DNA of 51,271 nt from Rhodobacteraceae bacterium UBA7436 (GTDB taxonomy: Bacteria; Pseudomonadota; Alphaproteobacteria; Rhodobacterales; Rhodobacteraceae). The translations under genes and the position numbers were made by a program. Numbering within the stretch: the first letter of the stretch is position 1; every line of letters starts with the position of its first letter. This document shows positions 25,829-32,992 of this stretch, piece after piece. The stretch spans positions 1-51,271 of the forward strand of contig DLQI01000002.1 in NCBI GenBank assembly GCA_002478745.1, given 5' to 3'. The notes under the pieces are model-generated. The model did not search any database and was not told the DNA's origin. It saw only the letters and a list, made by a program, of their open reading frames with translations.

Positions 25829-27127
25829 ATGCCATTCGACCGACCAAACCCGACGCCGCAAAAAATCGCCATCATTGGTGGGGGAATTTCAGGCATGGGT
25901 TCTGCCTACAAACTGATGGAACGCAATCGGGTCACATTATTCGAAGCCGAACCGCAGCTTGGCGGGCACGCACGCACCAGAATGGCGGGCAAACGTGGAG
26001 ATCAGCCTGTCGATACAGGTTTCATTGTATTTAACTACGCAAATTATCCACACATGGCGGGGCTGTTCGCTGACTTGAACGTACCAGTAGTGAAGTCAAA
26101 CATGAGTTTTGGTGCCTCAATCGGAGGAGGTCGCCTCGAATATGGATTGGCCAGCCTAGATGCACTGTTTGCGCAACGTATGAATGCTGTGAATCCAAAA
26201 TTTTTGGGCATGGTGCGCGATATTTTACGATTTAATAAAAACGCGCTTGAGGTGGCCAAAGACCGCACAATCACGGTCTCGCAGTTTTTGGACAAATTGG
26301 GCACTGGTGCTTGGTTTCGTGATTATTATCTGTTGCCACTATCGGGCGCGATTTGGTCGACGCCAACGCAAAAAATTATGGATTTCCCAGCGCACGCGAT
26401 GATCCAGTTTTTCGAGAACCATGCTCTTTTGAACACAACTGGACAGCACCAATGGTACACTGTTGATGGTGGTTCAATTGAATATGTCCGCCGTCTTGAA
26501 GCAGCACTTTTAAGTCGCGGAGTGGATATTAGAGTGAATTCACCGGTCCAATCGGTACGCCGTGATGGAGGCGGTGTTCAGGTTAAAGCTGTGGGCGGTG
26601 AATGGGAGGCCTTTGATCAAGTGATCTTTGGGACGCACTCGGATGATACACTGGCCTTGTTGGCTGACCCAACGGATGAAGAACAGGCGGCATTGGGTGC
26701 GATCAAATATCAACCAAATGAGGTTACGCTGCACGCTGACGAAAGCATCATGCCAAAGCGGCGCCAAACATGGTCGTCTTGGGTTTATACTGAAGATGAA
26801 AAAGGGACTGGTGATCAAATTGATCTGACCTATTGGATGAATTCACTTCAGCCGATCCCAATGGACGATCCACACTTCGTGACGTTGAATACAAAGCGCA
26901 CTATCCGCGAAGAGCTGATCTATGATCAGGTGACGCTTCGCCATCCAGTTTATGATCTCGCGGCCCTTGCGGCGCAAGAAAAAGTGCGCGCGATGAATGG
27001 TGCAAACAGCACATGGTTTACGGGAGCTTGGTTGCGTCACGGGTTCCATGAGGACGGTCTTGAAAGTGCCGTCACTGTTGCGGATGCGATCATGAAGAAA
27101 TGTACGGAATGTGAACTAATCTCGTGA
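25829..27127 (+). CDS. FAD-dependent amine-oxidase-like protein (possible fatty acid desaturase, UfaD-like)
   Basis: A 432-residue flavoprotein of the NAD(P)-binding Rossmann/amine oxidase class. The N-terminal dinucleotide motif KIAIIGGGISGMGSAYKL is followed by the acidic end of strand 2 (LFEAEPQLGGHARTR) and DTGFIVFNYANYP. A further conserved block is DYYLLPLSGAIWSTP. The ATG at 25829 gives the expected short N-terminus. This is the first gene of a five-gene operon divergent from rpoE-chrR. The order resembles the RSP1091-1087 sigmaE operon of R. sphaeroides, part of which I recall being assigned to furan fatty acid synthesis (UfaD desaturase, UfaO). I infer action on membrane lipid acyl chains, not free amines. 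The next gene overlaps (GTGA). Confidence 0.85.
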   Translation: MPFDRPNPTPQKIAIIGGGISGMGSAYKLMERNRVTLFEAEPQLGGHARTRMAGKRGDQPVDTGFIVFNYANYPHMAGLFADLNVPVVKSNMSFGASIGGGRLEYGLASLDALFAQRMNAVNPKFLGMVRDILRFNKNALEVAKDRTITVSQFLDKLGTGAWFRDYYLLPLSGAIWSTPTQKIMDFPAHAMIQFFENHALLNTTGQHQWYTVDGGSIEYVRRLEAALLSRGVDIRVNSPVQSVRRDGGGVQVKAVGGEWEAFDQVIFGTHSDDTLALLADPTDEEQAALGAIKYQPNEVTLHADESIMPKRRQTWSSWVYTEDEKGTGDQIDLTYWMNSLQPIPMDDPHFVTLNTKRTIREELIYDQVTLRHPVYDLAALAAQEKVRAMNGANSTWFTGAWLRHGFHEDGLESAVTVADAIMKKCTECELIS

Positions 27128-27885
27128 GAAATGGTGTTGATCATATCAACGGTGTGACGTTCCACAGTCGTAAAGGCGAGCTCAAAAACGCCTTTCGATA
27201 TTCCATTGACTACGTTCTTCTTGATGCTGATGCGCCAACTCGTACCCCTGGATTGTTCGCGCGCAATGGTCGTGGGGTCGTAGCGTTAAACGATTTGGAT
27301 CATGGCGGTGTTCCAACGGACGGCCGCGGCAGCACATGGGTTCGCGAAGTGCTTGAAGCGCACAAAGTGACTGGCGTCGCAAGAATTGAAATTCTAGCGC
27401 AACCCAAAGTTTTAGGTCACGTATTTAACCCGGTTAGTTTTTGGCTTTGTCGCAATGCCACCGATGACATGATTGCTGTCATTGCGGAGGTGTCTAACAC
27501 CTTTGGGGATCGCCACTCATACTTGTTACACCATCCAGATCTACGCCCAATTCTTGCGACAGATCGGTTAAAATCCACCAAACTAATGCATGTATCACCT
27601 TTCCAACCGGTGGAGGGTGGATACGAATTTCGCTTTGATATCCGCGATGACAGAATTGGTGTCTGGATTGACTACACCCAAGGCGATGGTGGGGTGATTG
27701 CAACGCTGACTGGAACCCGCGCACCGCTTACCAATGGCGCGATCCTTTACATGTTATTGCGCCGTCCTTTTGGGTCTCGTCGCGTTCTAAGTTTGATCCA
27801 CTGGCAGGCGTTGAAGTTGTGGTTGAAAAAGGCGCGTTTTCGCTCCTGTCCAGAAGCGCCATCCAAAGAGATTTCGCGCGGATGA
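27124..27885 (+). CDS. DUF1365 protein
   Basis: A 253-residue DUF1365 protein that uses a GTG start overlapping the upstream stop (GTGA). Typical motifs are the N-terminal HSRKGELKNAFRYSIDYVLL, the central VLGHVFNPVSFWLCRN, and EVSNTFGDRHSYLLH. DUF1365 genes usually sit beside FAD-dependent amine-oxidase-like genes and often cyclopropane-fatty-acid-synthase-like methyltransferases. A role in modifying unsaturated phospholipid acyl chains is therefore inferred, but no catalytic residue is established here. It overlaps the MFS gene by ATGA. Confidence 0.88.
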   Translation: MRNGVDHINGVTFHSRKGELKNAFRYSIDYVLLDADAPTRTPGLFARNGRGVVALNDLDHGGVPTDGRGSTWVREVLEAHKVTGVARIEILAQPKVLGHVFNPVSFWLCRNATDDMIAVIAEVSNTFGDRHSYLLHHPDLRPILATDRLKSTKLMHVSPFQPVEGGYEFRFDIRDDRIGVWIDYTQGDGGVIATLTGTRAPLTNGAILYMLLRRPFGSRRVLSLIHWQALKLWLKKARFRSCPEAPSKEISRG

Positions 27886-29135
27886 GTATGTCATCATCAC
27901 TTATTGAGGTGCGCAACAATAACCTCCCAGCATATGCTGTTTTTGCCGCGATGTTATCGGCAGCTGGCCTGCCAATTTACATCCATGCGCCTAAGTATTT
28001 TGTTGATGAACACGGGGTGTCTTTGGTCGCACTTGGTTCAGTATTGTTTGTTTTGCGATTGCTGGACGTTGTTCAAGACCCGTTGTTTGGGCGTCTATCC
28101 GCGCGCTTGGGTCGTCGCAGGGGACTTGCGATTTCAATCGCCTGCGTTGTTATGGCACTGGGAATGCTAGGACTTTTTGCTGTCGAGCCGTTGGTGTCCC
28201 CGTTGGTTTGGTTTGGCTTGATGCTGACGTTGGTTTTCTCGGCGTTTTCATTCTTGACCATAAACTTTTACGCACAAGGTGTCGTCACCGCATCATCATT
28301 TGGGCAATTCGGCCACTTACGCTTGGCGCGCTGGCGGGAAAGTGGGGCGCTGTTTGGCGTCTGCATTGCTGCGATCGCGCCATTGGTGTTTTCGTATTTC
28401 ATGAATGCACCTTTCGTTGGATTTGCGATTGGGTTTGCTGTTTTGGCTTTGGTTGCTGGCACAATGATGCGGGCTGAATGGGCGGAAGGCAGGGATTTGA
28501 AATCGGCCAGTTTTCAGACCGTGCTTCAAGACCCGATTGCACGACGTCTGTTGATTATCGCTTTTGTGAATGCGGCGCCTGTTGCGGTAAGTTCCACGCT
28601 TTTTCTGTTTTATGTCGAAGCACGTTTGATGTCTCCCGGAATGGAGGGGCCACTGCTGCTATTGTTTTTCCTTTCTGCAGCATTTTCGGTTCCTTTATGG
28701 GGGGGCATAGCGGAAAAACTGGGTACCAAGAGCACTTTGATGATTTCGATGACACTTGCGATTGTCGCCTTTGGTTTTTCGATATTTTTTGGCGCGGGCG
28801 ATTGGCTTGCTTTTGCGGTTGTATGCGTCGCTTCTGGCGCTGCTTTAGGTGCGGACCTGACGCTGTTGCCTGCAATGTTCGCCAAGCGGATGGGAGAGAT
28901 TTCACCTGCAGCAACTGAGGGCTTTGGCCTTTGGTCATTTGTCTCGAAATTTACGCTCGCATTCGCTGCCGTCCTGCTGCTTCCAGCATTGCAGTTGGCT
29001 GGCTTTGAAAGCGGTTCAGACAGTAACTCAAGCCACTCTTTGTTTGTTTTAACTTTGTTGTACGCGGCTGTGCCGTGTGTGTTGAAGATTTTTGCTTTGA
29101 TCCTGTTGGCATTTACTGCCGTTAGTGAGGAGTGA
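27882..29135 (+). CDS. MFS transporter of the stress operon
   Basis: A 417-residue membrane protein with about 12 hydrophobic segments in MFS/GPH-like arrangement. Motifs include VLRLLDVVQDPLFGRLSARL with the charged loop RLGRRRGLAIS and, in the second half, WGGIAEKLGTKSTLM. It begins at 27882, inside the upstream stop (ATGA). It lies at the same position as the GPH/MFS-type transporter gene of the R. sphaeroides sigmaE operon. The substrate is unknown. In this context it might move a lipid, a lipid precursor or an oxidised product. Confidence 0.85.
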   Translation: MSMSSSLIEVRNNNLPAYAVFAAMLSAAGLPIYIHAPKYFVDEHGVSLVALGSVLFVLRLLDVVQDPLFGRLSARLGRRRGLAISIACVVMALGMLGLFAVEPLVSPLVWFGLMLTLVFSAFSFLTINFYAQGVVTASSFGQFGHLRLARWRESGALFGVCIAAIAPLVFSYFMNAPFVGFAIGFAVLALVAGTMMRAEWAEGRDLKSASFQTVLQDPIARRLLIIAFVNAAPVAVSSTLFLFYVEARLMSPGMEGPLLLLFFLSAAFSVPLWGGIAEKLGTKSTLMISMTLAIVAFGFSIFFGAGDWLAFAVVCVASGAALGADLTLLPAMFAKRMGEISPAATEGFGLWSFVSKFTLAFAAVLLLPALQLAGFESGSDSNSSHSLFVLTLLYAAVPCVLKIFALILLAFTAVSEE

Positions 29136-29138
29136 TTT

Positions 29139-29717
29139 ATGAATAGTTTACTCTATGTCCTTCTTGGTGCGGCCCTTGTGCTTGCCTTGAATGTACTGCG
29201 CGGACGATACGCTAGCTTCGTTGCGCAGAGGCCAAGCGACTATGTGAATGGGACAGAGATGTTTGATTTGCGTCAACACATGAACGGGCCAATTGCCTGC
29301 GAGGGTGTGATCTACGGCCCATTCGGGCGCGTAAGTAGCCGTTTTGTAGGAGCCTTCGAATGTTCTTGGGTGGGTAATCAAGGCGTCATGAGTGAAGAGT
29401 TTCGCTATGATGATGGATCGGTTCAGAATAGGCGCTGGACTTTAAAAATTGATGAGCACGGCGCGATAAAGGCAACGGCACCAGACGTTGTTGGCGAAGG
29501 CGAAGGCCATCAGGTCGGTTCATCGGTTCAATTGAAATACCGCCTTAGACTGCCTGAAAGTGCTGGTGGTCACGTCTTGAACACTGTTGATTGGATGTAT
29601 CTTGCACCCAACGGTTCAATCGTAAATCGGTCCCAATTCCGCAAATTTGGTATTCAAGTTGCTGAGCTTGTTGCAACTATGCGACCAGCCCATGTTGAAT
29701 TGAAGGATGCGGCATAA
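29139..29717 (+). CDS. DUF3833 protein
   Basis: A 192-residue protein with one N-terminal hydrophobic segment (LLYVLLGAALVLALNVL) that probably anchors it in the membrane. A beta-rich domain follows, with YGPFGRVSSRFVGAFECSW, GSSVQLKYRLRLPE and NTVDWMYLAPNGSIVNRS. This fits DUF3833, a family with a calycin-like feel and no assigned function. GAGGAG lies 6 bases before the ATG. The stop overlaps the SDR start (TAATG). Confidence 0.82.
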   Translation: MNSLLYVLLGAALVLALNVLRGRYASFVAQRPSDYVNGTEMFDLRQHMNGPIACEGVIYGPFGRVSSRFVGAFECSWVGNQGVMSEEFRYDDGSVQNRRWTLKIDEHGAIKATAPDVVGEGEGHQVGSSVQLKYRLRLPESAGGHVLNTVDWMYLAPNGSIVNRSQFRKFGIQVAELVATMRPAHVELKDAA

Positions 29718-30448
29718 TGCGCGAATGGCAGGGAAAGCGGTATTGGTTGGTTGGTGCAAGTGATGGGTTAGGTGCGGCACTGGCACAAATCATGAGCCGC
29801 TCCGGTGCAGAGGTGATTTTGTCCGCGCGTTCCGAAGATAAGTTGGCCGAAGTCGTCGCGGCTCTGCCCAGTAAAGCTAGCTATCAGGTGATGGACATCG
29901 CCGACGACGTAAGCGTGAAGGCGGCTGCAGCTGCGGTCGGTGATATTGATGGGCTTGTTCTTTTGGCTGGTGTCTATTGGCCTTTCGGTGCTCAAGCATG
30001 GAATGCGGATCAGGCAACTGCGATGGTGGACATCAACTTCACCGGCTACGTGCGTGTTCTGGGTCAAGTCGTGCCAAAGTTAGTTGCAAAGGACGATGGG
30101 CACGTGGTTATCACATCTAGCCTAACAGGCTTTCGCGGATTACCGCGATCAATTGGTTACACAGCATCTAAGGCGGCAACGATGTCGCTGGCCGAATGCA
30201 TGTATGCAGATCTACGCAAGACAGGCGTAAAAGTTCAGATCGCGAACCCGGGCTTTATCAAAACGCAATTGACGGCCAAGAACGATTTCAAGATGCCGTT
30301 CATCATGGAACCTGAGACTGCAGCACGAGTGATGTTTGAGCATATGAACGACACCGCATTCAAGAAAAGCTTCCCGCATTTCTTCTCGCTGATGTTCAGG
30401 GGCAGCCAGTTTTTACCAGACTGGTTATATTACCGAATTTTCAGCTGA
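29717..30448 (+). CDS. Short-chain dehydrogenase/reductase
   Basis: A 243-residue classical SDR: cofactor motif GASDGLGAALA at residues 13-23, catalytic serine in VITSSLTGFRG, and YxxxK in GYTASKAATMS. It probably uses NADP(H) on a lipid-like or ketone substrate, which is unknown. It is the last gene of the operon starting at 25829; its start overlaps the DUF3833 stop. It converges with the saccharopine dehydrogenase gene, only 7 bp away. Confidence 0.9.
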   Translation: MREWQGKRYWLVGASDGLGAALAQIMSRSGAEVILSARSEDKLAEVVAALPSKASYQVMDIADDVSVKAAAAAVGDIDGLVLLAGVYWPFGAQAWNADQATAMVDINFTGYVRVLGQVVPKLVAKDDGHVVITSSLTGFRGLPRSIGYTASKAATMSLAECMYADLRKTGVKVQIANPGFIKTQLTAKNDFKMPFIMEPETAARVMFEHMNDTAFKKSFPHFFSLMFRGSQFLPDWLYYRIFS

Positions 30449-30455
30449 TTAGATT

Positions 30456-31508
30456 TCAGGGCACCTTGGCATGTTCCAAATAGATCTTTTTTGCACGACC
30501 CCAAACGCCAGTCTCCAAATCAAGTAGCTCCATCAATGAAGGTAGTAATTGCGCGGCATAATCCTGAGAGCTTTCGTTTGGAAGCATGGATGGCAGGTTG
30601 TCGATTGCTGTCACATCCAATGGAGGGTTGTCATGGACGCGTAGAGCAGGCTGAGCCCATGTTGTCGTTCGATCATATACCTTTACGGGAGAAAAGGCGC
30701 TGTCAGGATCGCAGGCAATATCACCGATGACTGTGAGTTGACGGGGTGTGGTTTTGGCTGTCTTGGGGACGAAGACGGGGGTGCCGGGCGCTGCAAGTAT
30801 ACAGTTAAAGAAGATGTCGTGCTGGAGGACCTCAGGGAATGGCCCGCCGCTTGCGGTTTCTGGCATATCCCATTTTGTTGTGGTCACACCAAGCTGGGCG
30901 CATAGGTCGGATGCACCTGTGCCCACACGACCCAATGCGCCGATCACTAAGGCACTTGGCATTGACGTCACATTTACCAGATCGCGTCGTAAGTCGGCAA
31001 CCAAAGCCGCGGAATTTGAGTAGGTGCCAGCGGCATCTACACGCTTACCAGATTGTTGTGCAGCCCAGCATTTTAGCGCAACAGCCGCGCCAGCGTAGCC
31101 GGCCCAATAACCGAACGCCGCGACACGACGTCCTGTTCCATCGACAAGATATTCAAGATCATAAAGTGTACCGCCACCCGCCGAAAATCTGCGTAGCAAC
31201 CGTTGACCAGAGGGTTGCCTTTTGTAGGCGTGACCAAACATAATATGTTTGTGCCTTAACGGCGTCCCGTCTTCGGGCAGTTCTTTCAGACCAAAGATAA
31301 TCGCATCAAGTGGGGCAGTCGGCCACGTGTTGGAGGGCGCAATGTGGCATCCGGCCTCTTTATAACCTTGGATTGGTGTGCACCGGGTTGGGCATTCCTC
31401 AATGGTCACCACAATTCCTGCTGCGATCAAAGCTGCAGCGCCTTCTGGGCTCAGCCCAACGCGTTCTTCGTTATCGCGTTGTTCAGCGCGGACCCAAAGA
31501 TGTGTCAT
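30456..31508 (-). CDS. Saccharopine dehydrogenase (LYS1-type, lysine-forming)
   Basis: A 350-residue protein similar to fungal LYS1, which interconverts saccharopine with lysine and 2-oxoglutarate using NAD. It has the N-terminal ERVGLSPEGAAALIAAG block, then IMFGHAYKRQPSG, YDLEYLVD and AFGYWAGYAGAAV, and the Rossmann segment ALVIGALGRVGTGA. The window's dapB shows lysine is made by the diaminopimelate route, so this enzyme more likely serves lysine breakdown or osmotic stress than synthesis. No lysine-ketoglutarate reductase partner is nearby. Its ATG overlaps the upstream GST stop. Confidence 0.88.
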   Translation of the reverse strand: MTHLWVRAEQRDNEERVGLSPEGAAALIAAGIVVTIEECPTRCTPIQGYKEAGCHIAPSNTWPTAPLDAIIFGLKELPEDGTPLRHKHIMFGHAYKRQPSGQRLLRRFSAGGGTLYDLEYLVDGTGRRVAAFGYWAGYAGAAVALKCWAAQQSGKRVDAAGTYSNSAALVADLRRDLVNVTSMPSALVIGALGRVGTGASDLCAQLGVTTTKWDMPETASGGPFPEVLQHDIFFNCILAAPGTPVFVPKTAKTTPRQLTVIGDIACDPDSAFSPVKVYDRTTTWAQPALRVHDNPPLDVTAIDNLPSMLPNESSQDYAAQLLPSLMELLDLETGVWGRAKKIYLEHAKVP

Positions 31509-32122
31509 GTCAGGATGCCGAGTTTACGGATTTTCTGGACAGACGCACGGGTTTCCATGGCTGCCATATGCGCGGCGAGTTTCGGGTAATTTTTGACCTC
31601 AACGCCATCGCCTGGAAGCCAAGTGCACACATTAAATAAATAGATGTCGGCGACACAGAACGTATCGCCCAGAATGAAAGGACCCTGCAAACATTCGTCT
31701 TCAATGTAGCTGGCTGATGTGCCCATCGTCTGGGGCACTTTTGATGTCATGTCGTCACAACTTGTCTGTTGATCTGCCCAGCGTGAGCCGCGCATTTTAT
31801 GCGCGTGGTTCACGTGCATTGTGGAGGCAAGGTAGAACATCACGCTGCGCATTTTGAAGGCTTGCAATGGATCAGTTGGCACAAGCTTTTTTTCGGGAAC
31901 CAATGCTGCGATATATTCAAGCAAGGCACCTGTTTCGGTGAGTGCCTTGTCCCCAACGATCAAAGTTGGCACGCGACCTTTTGGGTTTTTTGCGAGATAA
32001 GCATTGCTGGTTTGCTCAGCTTTGGTAAAGTCCACGCGGGTCAACTCATGCTCAAGGCCTGCCTCTCGCAACGCGATGGCAACTGACATCGAGATGGTGT
32101 TTGGAGCATAAAACAATTGCAT
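31505..32122 (-). CDS. Glutathione S-transferase family protein
   Basis: A 205-residue cytosolic GST. The N-terminal thioredoxin-like domain (MQLFYAPNTISMSVAIALRE, NPKGRVPTLIVGD, LTETGALLEYIA) contains the cis-proline of VPTL and the glutathione-binding T/E-T/S motif. The C-terminal helical domain has GPFILGDTFCVADIYLF. The active-site serine/cysteine region reads PNTISMS. The start follows AAAGGA at 8-base spacing. It is the middle gene of a three-gene minus-strand operon. Confidence 0.9.
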   Translation of the reverse strand: MQLFYAPNTISMSVAIALREAGLEHELTRVDFTKAEQTSNAYLAKNPKGRVPTLIVGDKALTETGALLEYIAALVPEKKLVPTDPLQAFKMRSVMFYLASTMHVNHAHKMRGSRWADQQTSCDDMTSKVPQTMGTSASYIEDECLQGPFILGDTFCVADIYLFNVCTWLPGDGVEVKNYPKLAAHMAAMETRASVQKIRKLGILT

Positions 32123-32133
32123 GATTTGATCCT

Positions 32134-32787
32134 TTAAACGTGTGTTTGTGCGAGGTGACGTTCGGGTGCTTCGAGGTGCGGAACTGCATTGAATACCACA
32201 GGTGACATTGTGCCACCGATTGGGTGCAAACGATGGATCGAGCTGTTCATTATGGCAAGAGCTAGATTGGCCATTTTGATGATATCCAAATCAAGGTGCT
32301 GTCGCATGACCATAGAAATGAGGCCGCCTGATGTGACAACCAATGAGGGGCCAGGGCGTGCAGCAATGTCTTTGATCACATCGTTTACACGTGTCTCAAA
32401 TTCACTAAAGCGTTCTGGCGCCCCTTCGATTTTGTTCGCTTGCCACGCCTCAAAAACGCGAGGTAAGTGATGAACAAATTCTGATTGTTGAGTTGGCATC
32501 GCGAGCCCGTGTTCCGCCTCAAGTGCGGTGGCGAGTGTGAAGTATTCAAGCTCATTTAGACGTTCATCACGGATCGGTTCGAGGCCTGTGGCCATACCAT
32601 CAGCGGTTTCTGCGTGACGGCGCAAAGTGCCTGTATAAAGGTTTTGGTGCACTTGGTTTGTGTCGATGAGGTGTTCACCCAACCACTTTGCCTGTTGGTG
32701 CCCAAGGGCGCTGAGGCGGTCATAACTGGCTTCGTCTGTCGCGGTGGAGTTTGCTTGTCCGTGACGAATGAGGGTGATGTGGGACAT
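32134..32787 (-). CDS. Histidine phosphatase family protein
   Basis: A 217-residue member of the phosphoglycerate mutase-like (branch 1) histidine phosphatases. The catalytic RHG motif is in ITLIRHGQAN with histidine at residue 9. A YTGTLRRHAETAD segment carries the second arginine, and VVTSGGLISMV stands where the second catalytic histidine (SHGG) is usually found. SGG in place of SHGG is a deviation that may reduce phosphatase activity. The start at 32787 has AAGGA upstream. It is the first gene of the operon, 11 bp before the GST. Confidence 0.87.
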   Translation of the reverse strand: MSHITLIRHGQANSTATDEASYDRLSALGHQQAKWLGEHLIDTNQVHQNLYTGTLRRHAETADGMATGLEPIRDERLNELEYFTLATALEAEHGLAMPTQQSEFVHHLPRVFEAWQANKIEGAPERFSEFETRVNDVIKDIAARPGPSLVVTSGGLISMVMRQHLDLDIIKMANLALAIMNSSIHRLHPIGGTMSPVVFNAVPHLEAPERHLAQTHV

Positions 32788-32844
32788 GTAGGTTCCTTGT
32801 ACTGTTTCCAAATGGATAAGTGAGGTCTGCGCGGGTTGGAAGGG

Positions 32845-32888
32845 GTGGGACGCTCCGCGGGGAGTTTATTTGGTAAGATGAAGTTGGA
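32845..32888 (+). repeat. Dispersed intergenic repeat, copy 1
   Basis: An exact 22-nt core at 32862-32883 recurs at 40929-40950 in the same orientation. The 17 bases before the core are also alignable without gaps (11 of 17 identical, starting GTGGGA in both). This copy can form a short CTCC/GGAG stem just before the core. It lies in the divergent gap between the histidine phosphatase and formate dehydrogenase genes. Confidence 0.8.
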
Positions 32889-32906
32889 GTTGTCGCATGT
32901 CTTGGC

Positions 32907-32949
32907 GTAAATTCGAGTATGAATGTCGCGATTGGATGCCCGAATTTAC
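32907..32949. promoter_or_regulatory. Inverted repeat upstream of formate dehydrogenase, candidate operator
   Basis: GTAAATTCG at 32907-32915 and CGAATTTAC at 32941-32949 form a perfect 9-bp inverted repeat with a 25-nt spacer, 43 to 86 bases upstream of the formate dehydrogenase ATG. Arm centres are 34 bp apart, about three helical turns, as for a dimeric or tetrameric regulator. Confidence 0.4.
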
Positions 32950-32992
32950 CCCATAGTTTGTTAGAGAGGTCTACAATAGAGGGAGGCATCAC

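Noticed and set aside
30839..31243. Open frame opposite the saccharopine dehydrogenase gene
   Set aside because: The translation is rich in Arg, His and Gln with no family pattern. The minus-strand gene is well supported.
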